Assembly (NCBI GenBank): GCA_016787485.1
Contig: JAEUUL010000038.1
Span: forward strand, 62,001 to 126,000
Direction of reading: 5' to 3'
Length of the DNA: 64,000 bases
Origin: Bacteroidota bacterium
GTDB lineage: Bacteria > Bacteroidota > Bacteroidia > NS11-12g > UBA955
Part shown: one piece after another, positions 36,211 through 45,755 of the stretch
Position numbering within the stretch: position 1 is the first letter of the stretch
How the letters are laid out: every line of letters begins with the position of its first letter
Made by a program: the position numbers and the translations under genes
Notes under the pieces: model-generated
Databases searched by the model: none
The model's input: only the letters and a program-made list of their open reading frames with translations
What the model was told of the DNA's origin: nothing

Positions 36211-38752
36211 GTTGAAGCAAATTTAAGTCTGAAAGCAATTCACAACTCAGTCGTGATTACACAGCAACCGGAACTAGTTGAAGCAAATTTAAGTCTGAAA
36301 GCAATTCACAACCTATTGCCATACATGGTTTGTACCTTACCGGTTGAAGCAAATTTAAGTCTGAAAGCAATTCACAACTTTAACAGATGTTGCAAGTGCT
36401 ATGGGAACGTTGAAGCAAATTTAAGTCTGAAAGCAATTCACAACGAAAGAGTTGGAAGGATTGCGCGATACGTTGTTGAAGCAAATTTAAGTCTGAAAGC
36501 AATTCACAACAGTGCCTATAAGGTTGCTACTTCCAGTTATGTTGAAGCAAATTTAAGTCTGAAAGCAATTCACAACAAAGAAATGTTTGCCGTTATTGTA
36601 TTTGAGGTTGAAGCAAATTTAAGTCTGAAAGCAATTCACAACAGCCTGCAAGTGTGGAAACTGCGGATAAACGTTGAAGCAAATTTAAGTCTGAAAGCAA
36701 TTCACAACCCAGGTCCACAACGGTATCCCAGTCCAGAGGTTGAAGCAAATTTAAGTCTGAAAGCAATTCACAACGCGAACTGTACGATAAGGGAAAAGTG
36801 CTGTGTTGAAGCAAATTTAAGTCTGAAAGCAATTCACAACGGAAAGGGAAAAAAGCCAGTGCATGCGGGAGTTGAAGCAAATTTAAGTCTGAAAGCAATT
36901 CACAACTACCCGCTGTAATTGCATCATGTGTGGCAGGTTGAAGCAAATTTAAGTCTGAAAGCAATTCACAACCGGCAGGAATAGCATAGTTGCCACCTGC
37001 GGGTTGAAGCAAATTTAAGTCTGAAAGCAATTCACAACAAATGTGGAATCGGTACTGGCGGCACTTAAGTTGAAGCAAATTTAAGTCTGAAAGCAATTCA
37101 CAACTGCAAGCCCTACAGAAGTAACTACTGTGATGTTGAAGCAAATTTAAGTCTGAAAGCAATTCACAACTAACAGGGCAAAGTATTCATCCGAAGTCAT
37201 GTTGAAGCAAATTTAAGTCTGAAAGCAATTCACAACCAAAATGCCAAAGCATCTGACCAACAGATAGTTGAAGCAAATTTAAGTCTGAAAGCAATTCACA
37301 ACATTGATGTAACGCATGATGATATTGTTGCAGTTGAAGCAAATTTAAGTCTGAAAGCAATTCACAACTAGGCGAGGCATACCACTACCAGGAGTGGGGT
37401 TGAAGCAAATTTAAGTCTGAAAGCAATTCACAACCAGACGTTGCAAGAAACTTGACACCCGAATGTTGAAGCAAATTTAAGTCTGAAAGCAATTCACAAC
37501 CGCATCCGGTTCATCCAGCCCACACCGTACGTTGAAGCAAATTTAAGTCTGAAAGCAATTCACAACAACGGGGTTTTGTTAATCAGCGCATTTTTCGTTG
37601 AAGCAAATTTAAGTCTGAAAGCAATTCACAACTGTACTTAATCGGTAATTTGTGCCGGGGTGTTGAAGCAAATTTAAGTCTGAAAGCAATTCACAACATA
37701 GGCAATATATATTCATTTTCAGCGGAAGTTGAAGCAAATTTAAGTCTGAAAGCAATTCACAACATATATTGGGGATACCATACGGCAAAAAAAGTTGAAG
37801 CAAATTTAAGTCTGAAAGCAATTCACAACTTGCCATTGCCGTTAAGGAAAACCCGTTTAGTTGAAGCAAATTTAAGTCTGAAAGCAATTCACAACAGTGT
37901 ACCTGTTGTACAGGTCAGCACATAGGTTGAAGCAAATTTAAGTCTGAAAGCAATTCACAACCCGCGCTTTGCATATAGCGCAAGTTTAGCCGTTGAAGCA
38001 AATTTAAGTCTGAAAGCAATTCACAACAGTTCGTGCGCCTTGCTGTTTGCGGCTTCAGTTGAAGCAAATTTAAGTCTGAAAGCAATTCACAACCTATATT
38101 CTGTATGCCGCGCAGGTATGCTGGTTGAAGCAAATTTAAGTCTGAAAGCAATTCACAACTTGGGGTTTTGGGTGGCATGCCACTGCTGGGTTGAAGCAAA
38201 TTTAAGTCTGAAAGCAATTCACAACGTGTTTCCAGCGCGCTAAAACTTTCGCGGGGTTGAAGCAAATTTAAGTCTGAAAGCAATTCACAACGCGCAAAAA
38301 TCACAATAACGCCATATAAACGTTGAAGCAAATTTAAGTCTGAAAGCAATTCACAACTGCCAGCATGTACTTCAGCACCTGGGCTATGTTGAAGCAAATT
38401 TAAGTCTGAAAGCAATTCACAACGCAGTAGGTCTGCATCTGTGGCGCGGTTGTGTTGAAGCAAATTTAAGTCTGAAAGCAATTCACAACAAGGAAATGTT
38501 TGCCGTTATTGCATTTGAGGTTGAAGCAAATTTAAGTCTGAAAGCAATTCACAACTATATGAAGATGTTGGGGTATTGGTTAAAAGTTGAAGCAAATTTA
38601 AGTCTGAAAGCAATTCACAACGTTTGAATTCTTGGCAAATGACAAAAATGGTTGAAGCAAATTTAAGTCTGAAAGCAATTCACAACGTGGGAAACCGTCT
38701 GGGCTGATTCTGTGGCGTTGAAGCAAATTTAAGTCTGAAAGCAATTCACATT
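36211..38752. CRISPR. CRISPR array, 39 repeats and 38 spacers, transcribed from the minus strand
   Basis: The 36-base repeat begins GTTGAAGCAA and ends AATTCACAAC on the plus strand. I located 39 copies, starting at 36211 and then every 66 bases except after repeats 22 and 37, where the period is 65. Thirty-six spacers are 30 bases and two are 29. All copies look identical except the last (38717), whose final two bases are TT instead of AC. The anti-repeat of the tracrRNA pairs with the minus-strand sense of the repeat, so crRNAs have the form spacer followed by GTTGTGAATTGCTTTC... Read in that sense each repeat carries TTG (position 2-4), 17 bases, TAAATTTG (position 22-29): a promoter. Spacers 6 and 35 are near-identical. 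No spacer target was recognised by eye in this window. Confidence 0.98.
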
Positions 38753-38771
38753 AAGTCTGCGAATTGAACAG
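38751..38771. repeat. Degenerate partial repeat at the far end of the array
   Basis: Directly after the truncated last repeat comes TTAAGTCTG followed by CGAATTGAACA. The first nine bases equal positions 13-21 of the repeat and the rest can be aligned with gaps to its second half. It reads as the remnant of an older repeat fused to the last one by loss of a spacer. Confidence 0.5.
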
Positions 38772-38808
38772 CATTTAAAGCGTATACTTCTTTTGAAAAA
38801 ACAAGAAC

Positions 38809-40380
38809 TCACATCTTCTGAACCGGTACCACCTGCCTGTATTGCAGATCCTGATATACCAGCAGGTATTTGCCCGCCGGAATATGCGCCAGAGACATTT
38901 CCAGACGGTGGCTGCCTGCAGGCATTTGGGTGTCAACCAGTGTTTCCACCATCCGTCCGGCATAATCCATCAGAGAAATCTGCACCCTTTGGCCACTGCT
39001 GATGTATTGCAAGACCGCACTATCGGTAAACGGATTGGGATTGCAACTGAGCAGCAGCCTGCCTTTGCCGGCCAGACTCCGCACTGCGTTTCCGTTGCAT
39101 CCCTGTGCAATCAGTGGCAGGTAATTGAATTTTTTGAGCAATATGTTTTCCACCTGGGTATCATTCAGGCAAAACCAGTCGTTGAGCAGGGTGGCATAAA
39201 TCTGTCTGAAGTCGTACTGCATGGGCAGGTTATCGTCCACCTTTACCGTTGTGGGGATGGTGGGGTTTACTCCGGTCATTTTGCCCCCATTCACAGCGTT
39301 ACCAAAGATGAAGACAGGGGCTGCGGCACCATGGTCAGTTCCCATACTGTCATTGCTGCGGATTCTGCGGCCAAACTCGCTGAGGGTAGCACCCACCACA
39401 CGGTCTGCAATGCCCAGAAATTCACAATCGGCCTGAAACGCCACGATGGCATCGTTCAGGGTTTTCATCAGGTTGGCATGGATGCCTTTGGTGGGATCTG
39501 TTTTGTCCGATTGTGAACTGTGTGTATCAAATCCGCCAATGCTCACCATATACACCCTGGTTTGCAAACCACCTGCCACAAGGCGGGCCACCGTTTTCAG
39601 CTGATTGGCAAGGTCGGTATCCGGATAGGGTTTCTGCGATGTGACTTTAGCAGCCGCATTCTTTATGGTTTTGCTGTAAGCACTGGTTTGCTCGGCTATG
39701 GTGCGCACATAGGTCAGTTGTTCGCCGGCATGGGTAGAAGGTGCCGTATCCGGAATCCCGATGGTGCTGTTGAATACATTGTTCGGATCGGTGATAGCCA
39801 TACCCAGATTGGTGGCCGGGCCCTGAAACATGAGGGTGAGCAGACTGCCCACCTGTATGCCAAGCGGGTCAGGATTGGCGGTGCTGGGGTAACCCACCGG
39901 AAAACCGGGGTATTCCATGTTCAGGTAGCGGCCTGCCATGCCCGATGCCACGTACTGGTCGCTGTCGCTGGCGCTGAACCATATATCCTGACTGCGGAAA
40001 TGCGAATAATTCTGATTGGGGTACCCTACAGACTGCACGATATGCAATTTGCCGTTGTTGTACATCTGCTGCAACCCCTGCAGGGATGGATGCAGTCCGG
40101 TTGCAGTTGTCCCGTTCAATCCCAATACTTTGTTGGATGGAATCAGTATATTGCTTCGTGCAGTGGACAAATTGCTGTATTGGTCCAGCGGGATGACGGT
40201 ATTCAATCCGTCGTTTCCTCCTGCAAGGTCTATCAACACCAACACATGGTCGGTTTGTGTAGCCATTGCTGCCAGTCTGGACAGCAACGAATCGGGCCGC
40301 ATGGCTGCCAGGGCATTGTTATTCACAGTTACCGGAAGCAGGGCAGCACCGGTGGTTTTTAAAAATGTGCTTCTTTTCAT
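38809..40380 (-). CDS. DUF1501-domain protein with T9SS sorting domain
   Basis: A 523-residue exported protein. The N-terminus MKRSTFLKTTGAALLPV resembles the twin-arginine-like leaders of DUF1501 proteins (Lys-Arg rather than Arg-Arg). The DUF1501 core shows VLIDLAGGNDGLNTVIP, YPNQNYSHFRSQDIW, STIGIPD, GGFDTHSSQ and LSEFGRRIRSNDSMGTDHG, an alkaline-phosphatase/sulfatase-like fold of unknown activity. The last 80 residues are a type IX sorting domain (LSCNPNPFTDSAVLQY ... PAGKYLLVYQ). The start follows the DUF1800 stop by 10 bases; an ATG 17 codons earlier would overlap it. The pair is a common Bacteroidota and Planctomycetes neighbourhood. The CRISPR array begins 56 bases after the stop on the same strand. 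Confidence 0.9.
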   Translation of the reverse strand: MKRSTFLKTTGAALLPVTVNNNALAAMRPDSLLSRLAAMATQTDHVLVLIDLAGGNDGLNTVIPLDQYSNLSTARSNILIPSNKVLGLNGTTATGLHPSLQGLQQMYNNGKLHIVQSVGYPNQNYSHFRSQDIWFSASDSDQYVASGMAGRYLNMEYPGFPVGYPSTANPDPLGIQVGSLLTLMFQGPATNLGMAITDPNNVFNSTIGIPDTAPSTHAGEQLTYVRTIAEQTSAYSKTIKNAAAKVTSQKPYPDTDLANQLKTVARLVAGGLQTRVYMVSIGGFDTHSSQSDKTDPTKGIHANLMKTLNDAIVAFQADCEFLGIADRVVGATLSEFGRRIRSNDSMGTDHGAAAPVFIFGNAVNGGKMTGVNPTIPTTVKVDDNLPMQYDFRQIYATLLNDWFCLNDTQVENILLKKFNYLPLIAQGCNGNAVRSLAGKGRLLLSCNPNPFTDSAVLQYISSGQRVQISLMDYAGRMVETLVDTQMPAGSHRLEMSLAHIPAGKYLLVYQDLQYRQVVPVQKM

Positions 40381-40390
40381 GTTCCGGCTC

Positions 40391-41971
40391 TTAGAAAATC
40401 TGATAATGGGGGGATTGGGTAAGGTACACATACAGATTTTGCAGGCGCGTACTCACCACTTGTTTTTTCGTAGTATCTCCGGGGTTGTTGATATAGTCAT
40501 TCCACGCATCCGACCAGTAACTGTCTGAGCTTTGTCCGCTGAGTAATATTTGTTTTTTAATAAGAAAAACGGTGGTACTCAGAATGTCAATCAAATACAT
40601 GTCACCCAGCAAATCGGACAGAAACTGATTGGGGTCTGCCACATTGCTGAACTGCGCTGCTGCTTTTACCGGATCGAAGGAATTGTTGTACCCGCCATAC
40701 AGCATATAATTGGTATAATTGATGCGTTTGGGAAGGGTATCGCTGTTGATCCAGATCTGATAATACTGAGGCCCCTGATAAAAAGCAGGCCATCCCGCCA
40801 CATTTGGCGGATCTCCCAGAGCCTGGGCCTGAATATAGGCGGTATAATACAGGTCAAGATAAAACCTGTAGACTGTTTCCAACGGAGCCGATGGCGGGGT
40901 TATGCTGTTTTCGCGGGCAAATCCAACCACCAGATCCAACGGTGTTTTTATTTGTGCACCCACTACAGACGCATCATAAAAATGCTCGCTTTTGAGCAAT
41001 TTATCCAGTACCGGTTTGAGATTGTAACTATTGTTTCTGTAGATTGTGGCAAGCGGTTCAATGATATTTGTCTCTACCGTTGCATCAATTTCATGGTATA
41101 CAAAATAGCGATAGATTTTGCGGCAAATAAATTTCGCACATTCATCGGTGGCCAGTATCATATCCACCAGTTCATCCAGCTCTCCTGCACCTGCTGAGCC
41201 TGATTTTCCGGTGATCACCTTATTTCCGTAAAATGCACTGAACGTTTTGTCTCCGGTGTCGTGCAGGGTGTCGAAAAATTTATAGGTTTGTGCATTCCAG
41301 TCCAAACTGTGACCGGTAAGAATACGGGCAGCTTCCTTCACATCATTTTCGGTATACTGGCTTCCACTGCCCTTTCCCACCCCAAAAAGCTCCTGCAATT
41401 CCCTTCCGTAATTTTCATCGGGCGAAAATTTGGTATTCAGGTAGCCGTTGAGATAATGCAGCATCTGCGGATTTTTGCTCACTTCTATCATGAGTGTACG
41501 CAGGGGTGAAAAAGTGTGGGTGCGGAACAATTCGATCAAACGGTAGGCCGCAGTGGCCCCGCCCCCTGCTTTCAATTCTGTTACAAAATGATCACTCCAG
41601 AACACCATCATCTTTTCCTGAATGCTTCGGCCCTGATTCACCAGATTCGAAATCCACCAGGCTTTCAGTGATTCACCACGAAAGAAATTGGTGGTTCCAT
41701 CCCCATAGGTTCCGTTTACCCAGGTGCTGCCTTTGGGCACATTGTCGGCATCTTTCATGGGCGTGCCGCTGTTGTCCAGACCTTCGTAATAGTTGAGTGG
41801 TGGCGCGGGGGCAGAACCGGGCAATGTAAGCAACTCATCTACAGACTGGGTAATCGTTTTACCCAGGAAATACTCTACGTCTGCAGGTTTTGCACCGTAC
41901 AGGGTTCTTTTGAGCAAATGCACCACCTGTCTTCGTCCCCAGGTACCGGTATATGGATTTAATCCTGACAT
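40391..41971 (-). CDS. DUF1800-domain protein
   Basis: A 526-residue protein of the DUF1800 family, which is almost always encoded next to DUF1501. Typical features are the N-terminal HLLKRTLYGAKPADVEYF, KMMVFWSDHFV, the NYGRELQELFGVG block, DVKEAARILTGHSLDW, KFICRKIYRYFV and GDPPNVAGWPAF. No clear signal peptide is present at the chosen ATG, so its location is uncertain. The function of the family is not established. It is the first gene of a two-gene unit with the DUF1501 protein. The 217 bases upstream show no exact promoter match and no other gene. Confidence 0.9.
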   Translation of the reverse strand: MSGLNPYTGTWGRRQVVHLLKRTLYGAKPADVEYFLGKTITQSVDELLTLPGSAPAPPLNYYEGLDNSGTPMKDADNVPKGSTWVNGTYGDGTTNFFRGESLKAWWISNLVNQGRSIQEKMMVFWSDHFVTELKAGGGATAAYRLIELFRTHTFSPLRTLMIEVSKNPQMLHYLNGYLNTKFSPDENYGRELQELFGVGKGSGSQYTENDVKEAARILTGHSLDWNAQTYKFFDTLHDTGDKTFSAFYGNKVITGKSGSAGAGELDELVDMILATDECAKFICRKIYRYFVYHEIDATVETNIIEPLATIYRNNSYNLKPVLDKLLKSEHFYDASVVGAQIKTPLDLVVGFARENSITPPSAPLETVYRFYLDLYYTAYIQAQALGDPPNVAGWPAFYQGPQYYQIWINSDTLPKRINYTNYMLYGGYNNSFDPVKAAAQFSNVADPNQFLSDLLGDMYLIDILSTTVFLIKKQILLSGQSSDSYWSDAWNDYINNPGDTTKKQVVSTRLQNLYVYLTQSPHYQIF

Positions 41972-42188
41972 TGGTTGATTGGTTGTACAATTTTACAAAA
42001 TATTCGCATCATGCCCTCATCCAATCAACTGTCTTTTGAAAAATTTAATATTCAGACAGAACCCGGATACGCTGTCGGCTGATTGCAGGTTTCACGATTT
42101 TTCAGCCGGAGCAGACCTTCCCCGCCGGATTTCGGCACATTATAGTTGCCGGGATCAAAGGGTTACGCATAGCGGGAGCCCGGGCTAT

Positions 42189-43082
42189 TTACCGCAACCT
42201 TTGGTCCTGCCGGGCAATGTCAAGCAGGCCGGCCAAGCCACCGTGTGATTCAAAATCTGTATAACCCCACCAATTGGCAAATCCCTGAAACAGAGATGAG
42301 GCATCATGGGACTGAAGCAAAGAAACGGATTGTGAACCGGCACTCTTGCTCAGTTTCCGGCCTTGCTCCAGCAACAAATCATGGTGCAGAAATACCGTGT
42401 TGTGAAAATTCGGGAGCCCAAGTGTCTCTGACAGATACAACTGCATGCCTGTAGCGGGCAGCAAATCCATGCCCCTGGCAATATGTGATATACCATATTG
42501 CATGTCATCTGCCAGCGAGGCCAACTGGTAGGCGGCCAACCCATCCCTGCGTTTTACCACAAATGAGCCAAAGGCTTCGGCGGGATTCAAAGCCACCTCT
42601 CCCAGCAACCGGTCTTGAAAACGAATATCCTCAGTATGTGTTATGCGCAGGCGCCAGCTGCAATCCGGCGAATCCAAATCCAGTCCCAGGCGTTCACAAT
42701 ATCCGGGGTAAAGCCCGCCAGTCCCTTCCAACTGTGAACGGCTGCACGTGCAGGCAAAAACACAGTCCTTCTCCCGCAGCCGGCAGAGCAGTGATTCATA
42801 TGCATCAAGGCGCAATTGCTGAGACCAGTTCTGTGCAAAATCATCCGGTCCTGTGGGACCCAGGTCCCAGTCCAGTCCAAGGAAATCCAGCACCCGGAAA
42901 ATGTCTTCCACATATTGGGACCGAATCCTTCCGGCATCCAGGTCGTCAAGCCGCAGAAAGACTCCACCGCCATTTGCCCGGGCCCAGAGCCAGTTCAGCA
43001 GCAGATTGTACACATTCCCTATGTGCAAATATCCGCTGGGCGTAGGTGCCAGCCTCCAGCGCTGTTTACCTTGCTCACTCAC
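42189..43082 (-). CDS. gluQ: Glutamyl-Q tRNA(Asp) synthetase-like protein
   Basis: A 297-residue class I aminoacyl-tRNA synthetase core without an anticodon-binding domain, the hallmark of GluQ, which attaches glutamate to the queuosine of tRNA-Asp instead of the 3' end. The HIGH motif is HIGN in APTPSGYLHIGN, the KMSKS loop is KLSKSAG, and a probable zinc site is formed by CACTCSR with YPGYC. The catalytic RLDDLD replaces the RIEDTD of full-length synthetases. A truncated glutamyl-tRNA synthetase is the alternative, but the length and zinc cysteines favour GluQ. Its GTG start lies in the last 8 bases of the helicase gene. Confidence 0.85.
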   Translation of the reverse strand: MSEQGKQRWRLAPTPSGYLHIGNVYNLLLNWLWARANGGGVFLRLDDLDAGRIRSQYVEDIFRVLDFLGLDWDLGPTGPDDFAQNWSQQLRLDAYESLLCRLREKDCVFACTCSRSQLEGTGGLYPGYCERLGLDLDSPDCSWRLRITHTEDIRFQDRLLGEVALNPAEAFGSFVVKRRDGLAAYQLASLADDMQYGISHIARGMDLLPATGMQLYLSETLGLPNFHNTVFLHHDLLLEQGRKLSKSAGSQSVSLLQSHDASSLFQGFANWWGYTDFESHGGLAGLLDIARQDQRLR

Positions 43083-45240
43083 TCTGGTTTATTTTCACTC
43101 TTTTCAGGAAGTTCTGAACATAACGAATCTGACCGAATGAATATTCGGGTGGCAGATGCGTTTTTGCCACAGTAAGTGGTTCATCAGGATATTTTTCCAG
43201 CACACTTTGTATTTCAGATATATGTGCTTCCGGCAGCAACTGTTCCAGTTCAATCATCCCCATCAGCAGTGCACGGGCCAGGTGCCCCTCTACGGTAGAC
43301 ACGGCCAGTCCTCTCGCTTCGGCGATTCCGGCGGCATCCATGCCTTCTTGAAAAAACTTCACGGTGGTTTCAAGCGTGGACCCCGCTTCTCTTTCAGGCT
43401 TATCCGATACTTCCGGCACTGTTGGCTCAATCCCGGTATATAATTTTTCTCCGTTAAGAGAAACGGTGCGCATGGCGACCGGCTTGGTTTCCAGCAGAAG
43501 CTGCATATCTGAACAACACTGATAAAACTTACCCGCTTTGGATTTCCCCTGATGGGGTTTGGCCCAGACCTGAAACGGCCGTGTAAGTTCCTTATCCAGT
43601 TCAGCACTGAAATAATCTATCGCCCTGGTTACCCTTTCCTTCAACCAGATCATGCTTTCCTGCTCGTTCTGCGATTGCTGCAAATATTCTTTGATCTGCA
43701 GATGAAAACGGTCTGCCACTTCCTGCAGTTTCCGCAACGCCTTATCCATCAGCAAGCCTTGCCGGCGAACTTCGGTTTCCTTTTTCTTTGAAATGCGGAT
43801 GGCTTTCTTCTCCCAATCCTCTACTGCCGACATGAGACCCTGAAAAGAAAGCAGTTGCATAAGCCGCGTGTACTCAAATGTGCGGCGATCGGCTTCCAGC
43901 CGGTTTTCCAGGGCACCTTCCTTCATATTTCTTTCAGAAAACCGCACAATGCGCGGATCGCAGATAATGTTGCGGTTGGAAACCATACTGTGCAGGACCA
44001 TTCCTTCCATAGACGTACACCTGCTGAGGGCAACATAGACCTGCCCCGGAGCAAATGACTCTCCAGCATCTATGATGGCCTTCTGAAAAGTAAGTCCCTG
44101 CGATTTGTGAATGGTGATAGCCCAGGCCAGTCTCACAGGATACTGAATGAAACTGCCAACGCTGTTCTGTTCAATTTTCTGTTCTGCATCGTTTACCGAG
44201 TAGCGGATATTCTCCCATGTCTCTTTCTGCACGGTAATGGTTTCATCTGTATCCGGAAAGCGGATGGTGAGACCTTCGTCCCGGTCTATTTTCTCCACCA
44301 GTCCGATTTTACCATTAAAGAATTTTCGTTCACCACTTGTATCATTCTTCACAAACATGACCTGGGCACCGGTTTTTAACCGCAACGTTTGTTCGGTTGG
44401 AAACATATTTTCGCCAAAATCCCCTTTAATTTCTGCACTCAACTGATGTTCTCTGCCTTCCAGTTTCTGCAATTCCCTTTCATTGATTGCATCGGCTTTT
44501 TTGTTGTGGGTAGTGAGGGTAATAAACCCGGGCTCATCGGGTACAAAGTCTTTGTTATAGCACTGTTTCAGGTCTTCATAGTCTTCTTCCTGCAAATCCT
44601 GATGCCGTATATTATTCAGAATACGGATAAAATTCCTGTCACTTTGCCGGTATATTTTTTTCAGTTCCACATACACCGGATCCAGCTGTTTAAATGCCAG
44701 TGAATCGAAAAAATAGGGGCTGTCGTAATATCTGCCCAGCAAAGCCCACTCATCGTCTTTTACAACCGGTGGCAACTGATACATGTCACCAATACACAGC
44801 AGTTGCACTCCCCCATAAGGCAATTGACTGCGCCGCACATACCGCAGGGCGAGATCCACTTCATCCATGAGATCGGCGCGCACCATACTCACTTCATCCA
44901 GCACCAGCAATTCCATTTCGCGCAGCAGTTTCACCTTTTCACTCCGGTAATGAAAATGGGTGACAAGATGGGAAGGGTTATTCGCCATGTTGGGATCCAC
45001 AGGGTCATTTACCGGAATATATGCCCTGGTAGGCAATCCGAACATGGAATGAATGGTCATTCCGCCTGCATGGATGGCAGCGACTCCGGTAGGTGCAACC
45101 ACTACATATTTTTTACCGCAATCCGGCAAAACGGTTTTTAAAAAGGTTGTTTTTCCAGTTCCTGCCTTACCTGTAAGATAGATGGCAGTAGAAGTATTCC
45201 TGATAAAATCCCGAGCCAGTTCCCATTCAAAATTTTCCAT
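43075..45240 (-). CDS. PIF1-like helicase with C-terminal helix-turn-helix domain
   Basis: A 721-residue superfamily 1B DNA helicase. Walker A is GKAGTGKT at residues 24-31, Walker B is LLVLDEVSMV, followed by GVQLLCIGDMYQLPPV (motif III) and, near residue 400, TIHKSQGLTFQKAIID and VYVALSRCTSMEGMVL (motifs V and VI). The N-terminal TPTG-like block APTGVAAIHAGGMTIHSMF is diagnostic of PIF1. The last 100 residues contain a helix-turn-helix (GMDAAGIAEARGLAVSTVEGHLARAL) as found at the end of RecQ-like and YpbB proteins. It probably unwinds structured DNA or RNA-DNA hybrids. It is coupled to gluQ. Confidence 0.92.
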   Translation of the reverse strand: MENFEWELARDFIRNTSTAIYLTGKAGTGKTTFLKTVLPDCGKKYVVVAPTGVAAIHAGGMTIHSMFGLPTRAYIPVNDPVDPNMANNPSHLVTHFHYRSEKVKLLREMELLVLDEVSMVRADLMDEVDLALRYVRRSQLPYGGVQLLCIGDMYQLPPVVKDDEWALLGRYYDSPYFFDSLAFKQLDPVYVELKKIYRQSDRNFIRILNNIRHQDLQEEDYEDLKQCYNKDFVPDEPGFITLTTHNKKADAINERELQKLEGREHQLSAEIKGDFGENMFPTEQTLRLKTGAQVMFVKNDTSGERKFFNGKIGLVEKIDRDEGLTIRFPDTDETITVQKETWENIRYSVNDAEQKIEQNSVGSFIQYPVRLAWAITIHKSQGLTFQKAIIDAGESFAPGQVYVALSRCTSMEGMVLHSMVSNRNIICDPRIVRFSERNMKEGALENRLEADRRTFEYTRLMQLLSFQGLMSAVEDWEKKAIRISKKKETEVRRQGLLMDKALRKLQEVADRFHLQIKEYLQQSQNEQESMIWLKERVTRAIDYFSAELDKELTRPFQVWAKPHQGKSKAGKFYQCCSDMQLLLETKPVAMRTVSLNGEKLYTGIEPTVPEVSDKPEREAGSTLETTVKFFQEGMDAAGIAEARGLAVSTVEGHLARALLMGMIELEQLLPEAHISEIQSVLEKYPDEPLTVAKTHLPPEYSFGQIRYVQNFLKRVKINQSE

Positions 45241-45303
45241 AAGCTGCGATAAAAAACAAATCCGTACTAAAAGGACGAATATAATTCAATGAGGCCGATT
45301 TCT

Positions 45304-45311
45304 TACATTTG
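45304..45311 (+). promoter_or_regulatory. Possible promoter -7 element
   Basis: TACATTTG matches TAnnTTTG exactly 37 bases before the ATG of the membrane-protein gene. No TTG is found 17-23 bases further upstream. Confidence 0.4.
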
Positions 45312-45347
45312 CCCTGCGCATCAGAGCTGTATGCCCTTCTACAACAG

Positions 45348-45746
45348 ATGAAATTCATGCGGTTTTTCCTGATATTCCTGCTCATTTTTACGGGATTGAA
45401 TGCATGTGTGGCCGGATGCATGTTTATGCTCAGACCCGGAGGGGAATTGCTGGGAATGGATACATCATACCTTAAACACTCCCCCTTTGATCATTATTTT
45501 CTGCCAGGCCTTGTATTGTTTCTGGTTATTGGAATTTTCAGCCTTTACACAGGGTATGCAGTTATCCGTAAAAGAAGTTATTCACTGGGCTTTGCCCGGT
45601 TGCAGGGGGTATTGCTTTGTGGCTGGATTGCAATACAAGTAACTCTGGTGCGTGAAATCAATTTTCTGCACATTACCATGTTCTCTGTTGGAGTTGCCAC
45701 AGGTCTGATATCCCGGGCAATCCAAAAGAACGTTAACAGAACTTAA
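45348..45746 (+). CDS. Integral membrane protein, function unknown
   Basis: A 132-residue protein with four predicted membrane segments (about residues 4-26, 45-67, 78-98 and 104-122). The first includes FLIFLLIFTGLNACVAG. No named family recognised. It is divergent from the helicase gene, and its stop lies 10 bases from the convergent mutase gene. Confidence 0.7.
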   Translation: MKFMRFFLIFLLIFTGLNACVAGCMFMLRPGGELLGMDTSYLKHSPFDHYFLPGLVLFLVIGIFSLYTGYAVIRKRSYSLGFARLQGVLLCGWIAIQVTLVREINFLHITMFSVGVATGLISRAIQKNVNRT

Positions 45747-45755
45747 GGACCTGCA

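Noticed and set aside
36253-38481. Long open frames inside the CRISPR array on both strands, reading as proteins with repeated VEANLSLKAIHN or CELLSDLNLLQ
   Set aside because: The repeat-spacer unit is 66 bases, a multiple of three, and the repeat has no stop in those frames, so the frames stay open by arithmetic. They are not genes.
36211-38752. Spacers matching genes in this window (self-targeting)
   Set aside because: I compared spacers by eye with flanking genes and saw no match, but this is not a proper search.
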